Below, piece by piece: positions 14,872 to 23,027 of a DNA stretch of 43,312 nucleotides. Under the pieces are notes generated by a model that was not told where the DNA came from, searched no databases, and was given only the letters and a program-made list of their open reading frames with translations. Where the stretch lies: the NCBI GenBank assembly GCA_050943315.1, contig JBMNOY010000013.1, positions 1 through 43,312 of the forward strand, written 5' to 3'. Origin of the DNA: JBDKUD01 sp050943315 (GTDB lineage Bacteria > Bacillota > Syntrophomonadia > Syntrophomonadales > Syntrophomonadaceae). Both the position numbers and the translations under genes were made by a program. The number at the start of each line of letters is the position of its first letter. The stretch's first letter is position 1.

Positions 14872-15921
14872 GTGATTAGGGTATTAATTGCTGATGACTC
14901 AGCATTGATGCGCAAAATGTTAAAAAAGATCCTTGAGAGTGATCCCGAAATTGAGGTACTGCCGCCAGCGCGGGACGGGAATGATGTTGTTTTAAAGGCC
15001 CGCGAGCTGGCTCCCGATGTCATTACCATGGATATTAATATGCCCGGACAGGATGGCATAACCGCCTTGCAATACATAGTTAATGAACAAATATGTCCGG
15101 TAGTTATGGTATCCTCCCTCACCCAGGAGGGTACCGTAACCACTTTCGAGGCTTTGGAATTAGGAGCTTTTGATTACGTTGCCAAGCCAGGGGGAACCGT
15201 ATCCAGCAATATTGAAATGGTAGCCGGTGAACTGATAGACAAGGTTAAGGCAGCTGCCCGGCTTAAGTATGGCAAGGTAACCGAACGGCTGGCACGGAGC
15301 AGTCATTCCAGAATAAAAAAAAACATAGTGCCCACTAGACCTGGTAAGGTAATGAAGGCAGTAGCCATGGGAATTTCTACCGGAGGTCCTAAAGTTATTT
15401 ATGAGGTTGTGCCGCTATTACCGGCTAACCTTAATGCAGCTCTATTCCTGGTCCAACATATGCCGCCCAACTTTACGTCAACCTACGTAAAAAGGCTTAA
15501 TGAATCAAGTCAGATTGAAGTAGTGGAGGCCCGGGCAGGGATGAAGGTGGAACCAGGGGTTTTATACGTGGGAAAAGGCGGGCGCCACCTGACAATGGTC
15601 AAGAACTCAAGCGGAGATGTAATGATAAGGTTACCCTCCAAACCTGACCATTTATTTGTACCTTCTGTAAGTATTATGATGGACTCCGTTTTAAAAGTAT
15701 ATGGTGATAAGACAATAGGTGTACTAATGACAGGAATGGGGAGTGATGGAGCCGACAGTATGGTTAATATTCGTCAGGCGGGAGGCAAAACTATTGCCGA
15801 ATCAGAAGAAAGTGCTATTGTTTTTGGTATGCCCGGAGAGGCCATAAAGCGAGGGGGAGCCGAGATCATAGTGCCTATTTGGGATATAGCCCGCGAGGTA
15901 ATACGTGCGGTTAATAATTAA
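14872..15921 (+). CDS. cheB: Chemoreceptor methylesterase/deamidase CheB
   Basis: CheB removes methyl groups from receptors when phosphorylated by CheA. The 349-residue protein has a receiver domain with D8/D9, phosphoacceptor D54 (MDINMPGQDG) and K105. A linker of about 50 residues follows. The esterase domain has the catalytic triad Ser169 (GISTGGP), His196 (QHMPP) and Asp292 (MGSDGA). GTG 14872 directly follows the cheW stop. With CheR it gives the operon a full adaptation pair, so the soluble receptor is probably methylated. Confidence 0.96.
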   Translation: MIRVLIADDSALMRKMLKKILESDPEIEVLPPARDGNDVVLKARELAPDVITMDINMPGQDGITALQYIVNEQICPVVMVSSLTQEGTVTTFEALELGAFDYVAKPGGTVSSNIEMVAGELIDKVKAAARLKYGKVTERLARSSHSRIKKNIVPTRPGKVMKAVAMGISTGGPKVIYEVVPLLPANLNAALFLVQHMPPNFTSTYVKRLNESSQIEVVEARAGMKVEPGVLYVGKGGRHLTMVKNSSGDVMIRLPSKPDHLFVPSVSIMMDSVLKVYGDKTIGVLMTGMGSDGADSMVNIRQAGGKTIAESEESAIVFGMPGEAIKRGGAEIIVPIWDIAREVIRAVNN

Positions 15922-15987
15922 AAGCTAATTAGTGTAGTTACCAATTTACAAGAACACAGGTCTACAAAATTAAAGGAGGAAATGGGA

Positions 15988-16377
15988 GTGAAGGGGCTTA
16001 AGTCAGACGGATCACCGGTTAAAGTAATGACTGTAGACGATTCTCCTATAACCAGAAAAATGATTCGCAAAGCACTGGAACCAGAGGGATTTTTAATTGT
16101 TGGCGAAGCAGGTAATGGAAAACAAGCCGTGGAGTTATATGAACGTATAAAGCCGGATGTCATAACCATGGATGTAACAATGCCCATAATGGATGGGTTA
16201 GATGCTGCTGCGGCTATCAAAAAGATTAATCCCAGGCAGCGTATTATTATGTTGAGTGCCATGGGTGACAAGGATATTGTGGCTGAAGCTCAGTCGAGGG
16301 GTATAAGCGACTTTTGCTCCAAACCTTTCAAACCCCAGGAAATGGTAGAGAAAGTCGTTAAAGTAATGGGGGAATGA
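15988..16377 (+). CDS. cheY: Second single-domain CheY response regulator
   Basis: The protein of about 129 residues is one receiver domain with the VDDSP acidic pair, phosphoacceptor Asp in ITMDVTMPIMDG, LSAMG as switch and the CSKPFKP lysine. It resembles the stand-alone CheY of Firmicutes and the receiver of CheB. GTG 15988 lies eight bases after AGGAGG and is preferred; the ATG at 15982 is only two bases away. The gene is followed by two CheX-like genes, so its phosphorylated form is probably short-lived. Two CheY proteins in one operon suggest an output and a phosphate sink. Confidence 0.93.
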   Translation: MKGLKSDGSPVKVMTVDDSPITRKMIRKALEPEGFLIVGEAGNGKQAVELYERIKPDVITMDVTMPIMDGLDAAAAIKKINPRQRIIMLSAMGDKDIVAEAQSRGISDFCSKPFKPQEMVEKVVKVMGE

Positions 16378-16388
16378 GGTAAGAAACT

Positions 16389-16865
16389 ATGAATAATAGC
16401 TCATACATGGCACCATTTATTAAAGCTGCAATTAAAATATGTAAGGAAATGTTAGGTCTTACGGTTAACAGTGCAAACACCGAAAATGAAGGAGATTCCT
16501 TTGAATCCCGAGGATTCATTGTTATAGTAGGGTTTACCGGTGGATGGCGGGGCAGATTTTTTCTCGATATGTCCCAGGCCACAGCTATGAAGCTAGCCGA
16601 AGCGGTAACCGGGGACAGTTATCAGGAGGTTAATGAAGAGGTCATGTTGTGTGGAGCCGAAATCGGGAATATCATCAGTGGCAATGCGATTACTGATGTT
16701 AATAATACCCATCCCGGTATCAATGTTCGTCTAACTCCACCCAGTATCTTTGCCGGGCAATCGCTAAGCTTATTTAATGTCAATCTTAGCTCCTGGTCGG
16801 TTCTTATGCAAACCGGGATTGGAGAAATGAAGATTAATGTAGCAGTTGAGGAGGGGAAAAAATAA
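16389..16865 (+). CDS. cheX: CheX-like CheY-P phosphatase
   Basis: The 158-residue protein has the CheX/CheC-type fold. The catalytic helix shows the ExxN pair (GAEIGNIISGNA), followed by the LTPPSI turn that closes the domain. Such proteins hydrolyse CheY phosphate. It starts 11 bases after the cheY stop and ends two bases before a second paralogue, so the three form a signal-termination cassette. The preceding GAGGTAAGAAACT is a modest ribosome site. Confidence 0.87.
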   Translation: MNNSSYMAPFIKAAIKICKEMLGLTVNSANTENEGDSFESRGFIVIVGFTGGWRGRFFLDMSQATAMKLAEAVTGDSYQEVNEEVMLCGAEIGNIISGNAITDVNNTHPGINVRLTPPSIFAGQSLSLFNVNLSSWSVLMQTGIGEMKINVAVEEGKK

Positions 16866-16867
16866 CT

Positions 16868-17329
16868 ATGAATGTTCAATATGTCAATCCCTTTATCAGT
16901 GGGCTGCTAAACGTTTCTGGTATGCTGGGCCTGGGAGAGCTTTCTCGGGGCGGTATAAAGAAAAGGGAAAAACTGGTTACGGACCAGGAAGTGAACATAA
17001 TCATTGGTTTGGCAGGTGGATTGGAGGGAAATGTAGTGTTATCCATGCATGAGTCCACCGCTTGTACCATCGCCTCCATTATGATGGGAGGTATGCCTGT
17101 GAACCAGTTTGATTTAATTCCCCGCAGTGCATTATGTGAACTGACCAATATGGTGGCCGGCAATAGTGTAAGCAGCCTGGAGCAACTTGGTGTTCGGGTT
17201 AGTATTACTCCACCTACTCTTATCCACGGCACTAATCTGGTATCTATGATAAGCCAGGTGGAAACCCTGGTAATTCAGTTTGAGGGTAATATGGGAAATA
17301 TTGAACTCAACATAGCGATTGAAAATTAA
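16868..17329 (+). CDS. cheX: Second CheX-like CheY-P phosphatase
   Basis: The 153-residue paralogue of the preceding gene has ELTNMVAGN as its ExxN catalytic helix and ITPPTLIHG in place of LTPPSI. Both retain the Glu and Asn needed for dephosphorylation. CheX works as a dimer, so the pair could form a heterodimer or serve the two CheY proteins separately. The gene starts two bases after its neighbour. It is the last of the operon, and its stop lies three bases from the stop of the convergent NtrC-type gene, with no terminator hairpin between. Confidence 0.87.
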   Translation: MNVQYVNPFISGLLNVSGMLGLGELSRGGIKKREKLVTDQEVNIIIGLAGGLEGNVVLSMHESTACTIASIMMGGMPVNQFDLIPRSALCELTNMVAGNSVSSLEQLGVRVSITPPTLIHGTNLVSMISQVETLVIQFEGNMGNIELNIAIEN

Positions 17330-17332
17330 TCT

Positions 17333-18766
17333 TTAATTCATAGTCTTAATGTTTTTTAAACGGTAATATAGTGAACTCCGGGATATATTAAGATATTTGG
17401 CGGTTTCACTTTTATTACCGTTATGCATTTTTAAGGCTTTAAGAATGATATTATTGGAAAAATCATTAAGGGGTAGTCCTTCTGAAGGCAGAGAAAAGGT
17501 TTTGTAATTCCTGTCCCCGGTACCTTCCTCCTGCCTGGTTTGGGTCCTATCTTCCTGCAATACGCTCAGGTGAGACGGCCTAAGTTCTTCGTCATTACCC
17601 ATAAAGGTAACCCATTCCATAATATTGCGAAGCTCACGTACATTTCCCGGCCAGCGGTAAGACAATAAAATTTTAGCTGCCTGCGGGCTGATAGTTTTAA
17701 AGTTCTTATTTTTCTTGCGGGCAAACTGCTGTAAATACATCTCTGCCAGGGGCAATATATCCTCAGGGCGTTCTCTTAAAGGCGGAATAAATATGTGCGC
17801 AACATTTAAACGGTAGTACAGATCCTGGCGGAAGGTACCCTTGGCTACCATCTTGGCGATATTCTGATTTGTGGCACATATAACCCGTAAATCCGTTTTT
17901 TCCAGATTGAGGCCCCCAACCCGGTAGAATTCTTTTTCCTGGAGCACGCGCAGCAGTTTTACTTGCAGGCTGATAGGTATCTCCGATATCTCATCTAAAA
18001 ACAGGGTACCTCCCTTGGCCATATCGATTTTACCTTTCTTGCCGCGGGGAAGACCACCAGTAAATGTACCCGGCTCATAGCCGAAAAGCTCACTTTCAAA
18101 TATGCTGGGTGTAAGTGCGGCACAATTAAGAGCTATGAAAGGGGCAGCCACCTTTTCCGGTCCGTAGTGAATGTAGCGCGCTATTAACTCCTTACCGGTA
18201 CCGGTTTCGCCCTCGATTAGAATAGGTACCGACCGGTCAGTATGCAGCTTGTCGCCTAGCTCAAATATCTTTTTTATAACTGGTGACGAGATACAAATAC
18301 CATCTAGCGGGGTTTCAGCAGCCGGGGAGTCATTTTCCTCACCAAGGACTGTTGGGCTCTCTTGCAGTTCCATATTATTCATGCTCTGGTTGTGCTTATT
18401 AGCCTGATGTTCAGCCACCCGTCCGACAGTCTTTAACAAGTCGTCCATACTTAGCGGCTTAAGCAGATAATCAAAAGCCCCTAATCGTATGGCCCGGATG
18501 GCCGTGTTTAAATCACTAAAACCGGTTATAATAACCATATCTACATCAGCACCGGTAGGTAAAGCCCGTATGTTTTCCAACAAATCAATACCTGACATAC
18601 GGGGCATACGATTATCAGTCAGGACCAGGTGAAATTGCTGCTGGGTAAATGCATCAAGGGCTTCTTCACCATTCGATTTCTCTACCACATTATGTCCAAG
18701 TTTTTTAAGGACTTCGGCTAAACAGGATCTGCTCTTATACTCGTCATCAACAAGGAGAATATTCAT
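17333..18766 (-). CDS. NtrC-family sigma-54-dependent response regulator
   Basis: The 477-residue enhancer-binding protein has a receiver domain (1-120; phosphoacceptor D51 in TDNRMP, K103 in LLKP) and an AAA+ domain (about 155-390; Walker A GETGTGKE, Walker B GGTLFLDEI). A C-terminal Fis-type HTH (SETAKYLNISRSSLYYRL) follows. The sigma-54 contact loop reads GTFTGG instead of the usual GAFTGA. No dedicated histidine kinase is adjacent. CheA could phosphorylate it, as CheA3 is linked to the NtrC-like CrdA in Myxococcus. Its probable targets include the sigma-54 promoter at 3232. A cognate kinase elsewhere is the alternative. Confidence 0.93.
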   Translation of the reverse strand: MNILLVDDEYKSRSCLAEVLKKLGHNVVEKSNGEEALDAFTQQQFHLVLTDNRMPRMSGIDLLENIRALPTGADVDMVIITGFSDLNTAIRAIRLGAFDYLLKPLSMDDLLKTVGRVAEHQANKHNQSMNNMELQESPTVLGEENDSPAAETPLDGICISSPVIKKIFELGDKLHTDRSVPILIEGETGTGKELIARYIHYGPEKVAAPFIALNCAALTPSIFESELFGYEPGTFTGGLPRGKKGKIDMAKGGTLFLDEISEIPISLQVKLLRVLQEKEFYRVGGLNLEKTDLRVICATNQNIAKMVAKGTFRQDLYYRLNVAHIFIPPLRERPEDILPLAEMYLQQFARKKNKNFKTISPQAAKILLSYRWPGNVRELRNIMEWVTFMGNDEELRPSHLSVLQEDRTQTRQEEGTGDRNYKTFSLPSEGLPLNDFSNNIILKALKMHNGNKSETAKYLNISRSSLYYRLKNIKTMN

Positions 18767-18813
18767 ATGAGGAATTCACCCCCGGAATTACTGGTAGTGT
18801 TTTCATCTGATAA

Positions 18814-18826
18814 CCTGTTCAACAGG
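18814..18826. promoter_or_regulatory. CCTGTT-C-AACAGG palindrome upstream of the NtrC-type gene
   Basis: A perfect 13-base palindrome lies 48 bases upstream of the regulator's start codon. Its half-site CCTGTT is also in the arms of the larger inverted repeat at 3084-3116 before the chemosensory operon. It may be an autoregulatory site. The half-site is only six bases long, so chance is possible. Confidence 0.3.
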
Positions 18827-19028
18827 GAAAATAGCAAGCCATATTCCGCACTATGTGTCATAAATATTCCGTTTTTTACAATTGATAGGAATTCTACAAA
18901 GTTTCGCTAAACTCCTTTATTAACCCCTTATAATAAATCGACAATAACAAGCTTTTTTTGATATATTTAGGAAGTTAACTGGTTTTAGGCGGCGGGTATA
19001 TTTAACAGAAAGGGAGTTCTAGGGAAAA

Positions 19029-19700
19029 ATGTCAGGTAGAAAATTAATAGATGAACGTAATGATAGAGGAGCGCGTCTCCAGCTTTGGGAGCACCTTATA
19101 AATGGGCACCGGGAAATGGAAATGGTAATTGACGGTATTTTTATTATGGCTTCCTACAACCACTTATCATCCGAGCTTATGATTAGAAAGGCCCTTCAGT
19201 ACATAGGAGAAACTAATATTGATATTCTGGTGGGAGGATTGGGGATGGGTTTCACAATACAAGAGGCATGCTCTCATACTAATGTACGCAGCATAGATGT
19301 GGTAGAAATCCAGCCGGCCATTGTTGAGTGGAACCATAAAGAGCTGCGCGATTATAATGGCGGATGCCTGGAGGATAGCCGGGTTAAGGTTATTGTTGAT
19401 GATTTCTATGATTATGTAACGATGACCAAAGAGCATTATGATATTATTGCCATGGACATTGATAATGGACCTATGATGCTGGTTAAGGCGGACAACGAGC
19501 GGGTTTATAACCGGGAGTTTTTTACCCGGGTAAAGGCGGTAATGAAAGCAGCCGGTATTTTTGTAATTTGGTCCTGTAACCCGGAACCGGAATTGCTTAA
19601 TACGGCCCGGCAGGTGTTTGCCGAATGTTTTATGGAACAGGTAGTTGAAGAGCACAGCGGACGCAGTGTCCCCTACTATTTGTATTTCGCCCGGTCTTAG
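19029..19700 (+). CDS. Spermidine synthase-like methyltransferase-fold protein
   Basis: The 223-residue protein has the Rossmann fold of spermidine synthases: nucleotide-binding LVGGLGMGFT, then the acidic VVEIQPAIVEWN, VIVDDFYDYV and IIAMDIDNGP. It lacks the usual N-terminal beta-strand domain of SpeE, as do many bacterial spermine/spermidine synthase-like proteins of unknown substrate. Polyamine aminopropyl transfer is possible but unproven. The ATG lies a few bases after AAGGGAG. It is transcribed away from the NtrC-type gene. Confidence 0.8.
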   Translation: MSGRKLIDERNDRGARLQLWEHLINGHREMEMVIDGIFIMASYNHLSSELMIRKALQYIGETNIDILVGGLGMGFTIQEACSHTNVRSIDVVEIQPAIVEWNHKELRDYNGGCLEDSRVKVIVDDFYDYVTMTKEHYDIIAMDIDNGPMMLVKADNERVYNREFFTRVKAVMKAAGIFVIWSCNPEPELLNTARQVFAECFMEQVVEEHSGRSVPYYLYFARS

Positions 19701-19777
19701 GTTATTAATTGATACCGACTAATATGACTGGCGCAGATTCATGGTTTTTGTCCTCTCGTTATTGGATTTTCGGATGA

Positions 19778-20458
19778 TTAAATAAAAAGCACATATCTTA
19801 ACATTAACCAGTAATGTGCGACACTGCCGGCTATAACAAACAGGTGAAAGATTTCGTGAAACCCAAACCAGCTAGAGGTAAGGGGGGGCCATTTGGTACC
19901 ATAAATCACCGCACCAACCGTATACGCGACCCCTCCGCCCACCAGCCAGCCGAGACCTGCCGCAGGAAGACTCTGCATAAGAGGTAAAAAAGCTACTACT
20001 ACCATCCAGCCCATCAATATGTATATAGCAGTAGTAAACCAGCGTGGGGCGGAAAACCATATAAGGGTTAAGATAATACCTATCAGAGCTAAGACCCAGA
20101 TACTGACCAGGAGGCTTAAGCCCCATACTTTAGGTAAAGCTATAATACAGATAGGGGTGTAAGTTCCGGCAATCAAAACGTAAATCATCATATGGTCGAT
20201 ACGACGAAGAATCAGATTTTTTTTTTCGCTAACATTTAACAGGTGGTAAAGAGCGCTGGCCGAATATAAAAGAATAAGGGCAGCACCAAAAATGGCAAAG
20301 GTGACTATATGTTTGACGGTGGCATAACGGCCGGCATAATAGACTAATACCCAAAGGCCGGCTACCGAAAAAAGTGCTCCAATTAAATGGCTTAAACCGC
20401 TAAATGGGTCTTTTAGCTTATGGTGGGCAGGTACTGGTTTGATTATGGACTGTGGCAT
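19778..20458 (-). CDS. Hemolysin III / PAQR-family membrane protein (TrhA-like)
   Basis: The 226-residue protein has seven predicted transmembrane helices. The family motifs are SGLSHLIGALFSV near the N-terminus, SALYHLL with RRIDHMMIYVLIAGTYTP in the middle, and FHEIFHLFVIAGSVAHYW at the C-terminus. These carry the conserved Ser, His and Asp residues thought to bind a metal. Bacterial members are linked to membrane-lipid homeostasis; direct haemolysis is doubtful. GAAGG lies eight bases before the ATG. It stands alone. Confidence 0.92.
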   Translation of the reverse strand: MPQSIIKPVPAHHKLKDPFSGLSHLIGALFSVAGLWVLVYYAGRYATVKHIVTFAIFGAALILLYSASALYHLLNVSEKKNLILRRIDHMMIYVLIAGTYTPICIIALPKVWGLSLLVSIWVLALIGIILTLIWFSAPRWFTTAIYILMGWMVVVAFLPLMQSLPAAGLGWLVGGGVAYTVGAVIYGTKWPPLTSSWFGFHEIFHLFVIAGSVAHYWLMLRYVLFI

Positions 20459-20752
20459 GTGTTTTACCTTCTTTCATTAAATGACTGCCAGGCATATTCC
20501 GGCCCAAGCCAGAAATGATAAATAAAGTATAACAGTAAGTATATAACACTATACACCATAATTCAAGTTCTTATAGATGGCAAGTAGATTGTAACTTCCG
20601 GCCGGGAGCAGGAAAAAGCTTTCCCATTGCATCTAATACTTATTAACCGGAAAGGAACATATAGTATCATAAGGCGTAAGCGAGAAATATTAGGGCTGAA
20701 AAAATTGGGGTGTGCCCGGTGTTTGTTATGCATAGACCTTCATTAATAAATT
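20459..20752. other. Intergenic region without recognised gene
   Basis: About 290 AT-rich bases lie between the hemolysin III-like gene and the end of the MFS gene. I see no open frame with a ribosome site and no strong hairpin with a T-run. The promoter of the hemolysin III-like gene must lie near 20459-20560, where AT-rich blocks occur, but I cannot place it with confidence. Confidence 0.4.
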
Positions 20753-21940
20753 TTAGCTTATAACCGCCGGGCGCTCTTTAAGATCAGGAATAAATTTGGC
20801 GGCAATTAGATTTACCAAGGCAATTAACGCCGCTGCCAGGAACACCCAGCGAAAACCAAAAGCAGCCCAGAGAAGACCTCCCCAGAAGGGGACGGTCATG
20901 GATACAGCGTGGTCCAGGGTTAACCCCATGGATATAGTGGGGCCGATATCCCCTTTATTTACAACAATTCGGTAAAGGTAGGTAGTGCGGGCCATCCTGA
21001 CTGAGAAAAGCAGTTGATCGGTTATATAACAGGCCATAGTGGTGAAAAGTGCCACAGGGGTAGAAAACCAATCAGGTGCAAAACCGTACAGGGTGCAGAT
21101 TACTACCAAAAGTATCGATTCCGCAGTAATAACCGGTCTTTCCCCAATGGCATCAACCGCCTTGCCCAGAAGGGGCCGCAGCAGAAAGCTTAGAAGTGTT
21201 CCCAGTAAACCTAATACAGCAAAGGTGGATACATCACAGTGGTATATCTTTATCAGTACCCAGGGCGCAAAGGTAAGAAAAATTTGTTTACGGGCACCAA
21301 ATAATATACTTAAAAGGTAATACAGCGAATATTCTCTCTTCAGTACAATAGAGCGCTCCTTATTAATAAGGGGCTGGGGTTTTATGATAAAAAGAGACAG
21401 AGCAGCGAGCATAGCACAACTGCCAGAGATAGTGAAAATTGTGGCAAAGGAGAAATTGAACTGGGAAGCGCCAAAATAAACAATTATCATCCCGGCCAGG
21501 GTACCCAGTGATTCCATTGAAGTTAACTGTCCCAAACGGCGTCCGGCGTGGCCTTCATCTGCCAGGCGCAGGCCAATAACCGATGATACGGCCATAAACA
21601 GATGAGCTCCGGTGCTCCAAATGATCATCCAGATAACCACTGATACCATGCCTGGGGCCAGGTAGGCCTGACCAAAGAGGGATAACCCTACCAGCAAGGC
21701 GGACACCATGGCTATCCGTGTATCAGGTAAGAAGATAAGTGAGGCAAATACGAATATGACCAGAAAACCAGGTAACTCCCGGGGAAATTCCAGGCCTCCG
21801 CGGGCTATTTCTCCCACGTGGTGCACCTGAGCGAGGTAGTTATTAAAAGAGGGATCATAAAGCCCGGTGTACATTCCCATCAAAAGGCTGGCCAGTGCAA
21901 AAAGTCCCAGCGGTGTGCCGAGTTTCTTTAATAGATTCAT
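20753..21940 (-). CDS. Major facilitator superfamily transporter
   Basis: The 395-residue polytopic protein has about twelve hydrophobic helices. The MFS-type loop RPLLGKAVDAIGERPVI lies after helix 7, and a HAGRRLGQLTSMESLG loop is in the N-terminal half. The substrate is not recognisable. AAGGAG lies seven bases before the ATG. The gene stands alone and diverges from the degV-type gene. Confidence 0.85.
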   Translation of the reverse strand: MNLLKKLGTPLGLFALASLLMGMYTGLYDPSFNNYLAQVHHVGEIARGGLEFPRELPGFLVIFVFASLIFLPDTRIAMVSALLVGLSLFGQAYLAPGMVSVVIWMIIWSTGAHLFMAVSSVIGLRLADEGHAGRRLGQLTSMESLGTLAGMIIVYFGASQFNFSFATIFTISGSCAMLAALSLFIIKPQPLINKERSIVLKREYSLYYLLSILFGARKQIFLTFAPWVLIKIYHCDVSTFAVLGLLGTLLSFLLRPLLGKAVDAIGERPVITAESILLVVICTLYGFAPDWFSTPVALFTTMACYITDQLLFSVRMARTTYLYRIVVNKGDIGPTISMGLTLDHAVSMTVPFWGGLLWAAFGFRWVFLAAALIALVNLIAAKFIPDLKERPAVIS

Positions 21941-22125
21941 GGCAGTGCTCCTTAAGTATTAATTAAGCTCATCTGAAACACCAGTATATTGTACTGCTAA
22001 AAAAGATTAATGAAAAGCTCCACTGTCATGAACTGGTATCCCGGGCTTATACTTGTAGCAGCTTGTGAAAAGTAGTAAAATCCCTAATATATCATTTATG
22101 ATTAGGTATATGGGAGGGTAAAAAA

Positions 22126-22971
22126 ATGGGAGGCATCCGCATTTATGCTGACAACGCCTGTGATTTGGACCAGGATTTATTAATCAAGCATGGGGTCAAT
22201 CTGTTGTGTATGCCGATAACCATTAAGGATAAAACATACCGTGACAGGCTGACAATTACCCCTTCAGAATTCTATAAACTGATAGCCGAGCCGGATGTAA
22301 TTCCTACTACGGCACAAATTACGCCAGCAGAATTCCAGTATGAATTTGATAAGGTTATCAATAATAGTGATGATGATATCATCTATATATCTTTTGCAGC
22401 ACAATTGAGCGGAACTTATCAATCCGCCTGTCTTGCCCGCGATATGGTTGATGCCCGCCGGATAACGGTTATTGATTCCAAAAGTGCTTCCGTCGGTTAC
22501 GGACTCACTGTTTTAAGAGCAGCGCGAGCAGTGGCAGCAGGCAAGAACAAAGCTGAAGTAATAGCGGAGATAGAAGACAATATCAAGAGAATACAGCATA
22601 TTTTTATAGTAGGTAATATGGATATGCTCAGAAGAGGCGGACGAGTAAGTGCGGCCTCGGCAGCACTGGGGACTCTGCTTAATATTAAAATTATCATGAA
22701 TTTTGAAGATGGTACCATAGTACCTTTGGAGAAAAGCCATGGAATCAAGAAAGCACGCAAAAGAATGCTGGAGATAATGGGGGAAAGGGGCTATGACCTG
22801 GAAAACCAGGTCATAGGTATTAGTTATTCCTGTGATTATGAGGGAGCCATGGAATTAAAGGAAAATATTGAGGCTAAATTCGGATGTAAAGATTTTCTGA
22901 TAGCAGAGATAGGAGCAGCTATTGGTACCCATGTAGGTCCCGGCACTTATGCCGTATGCTTTCTAAGTTAA
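22126..22971 (+). CDS. DegV-family fatty-acid-binding protein
   Basis: The 281-residue protein has the DegV fold. It starts with IRIYADNACDLDQDLL (the usual form is xxDSxxDL), then PTTAQITPAEF, the YISFAAQLSGTYQSA loop and a basic MLRRGGRVS segment. DegV/FakB proteins bind fatty acids and present them to a fatty-acid kinase. GGGAGG precedes the ATG. No kinase gene is adjacent. A hairpin follows the stop. Confidence 0.93.
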   Translation: MGGIRIYADNACDLDQDLLIKHGVNLLCMPITIKDKTYRDRLTITPSEFYKLIAEPDVIPTTAQITPAEFQYEFDKVINNSDDDIIYISFAAQLSGTYQSACLARDMVDARRITVIDSKSASVGYGLTVLRAARAVAAGKNKAEVIAEIEDNIKRIQHIFIVGNMDMLRRGGRVSAASAALGTLLNIKIIMNFEDGTIVPLEKSHGIKKARKRMLEIMGERGYDLENQVIGISYSCDYEGAMELKENIEAKFGCKDFLIAEIGAAIGTHVGPGTYAVCFLS

Positions 22972-22975
22972 GGGG

Positions 22976-22998
22976 AGGCAACCCTTAACGGGTTGCCT
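22976..22998. terminator. Hairpin between convergent degV-type and glycosyltransferase genes
   Basis: A perfect 9-base-pair stem (AGGCAACCC / GGGTTGCCT) with a five-base loop lies five bases after the stop. No clear T-run follows on either strand, so it is a weak or bidirectional terminator at best. Confidence 0.5.
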
Positions 22999-23027
22999 AA
23001 GTTCAACAGTAGTTGCTGGCTTATTAG

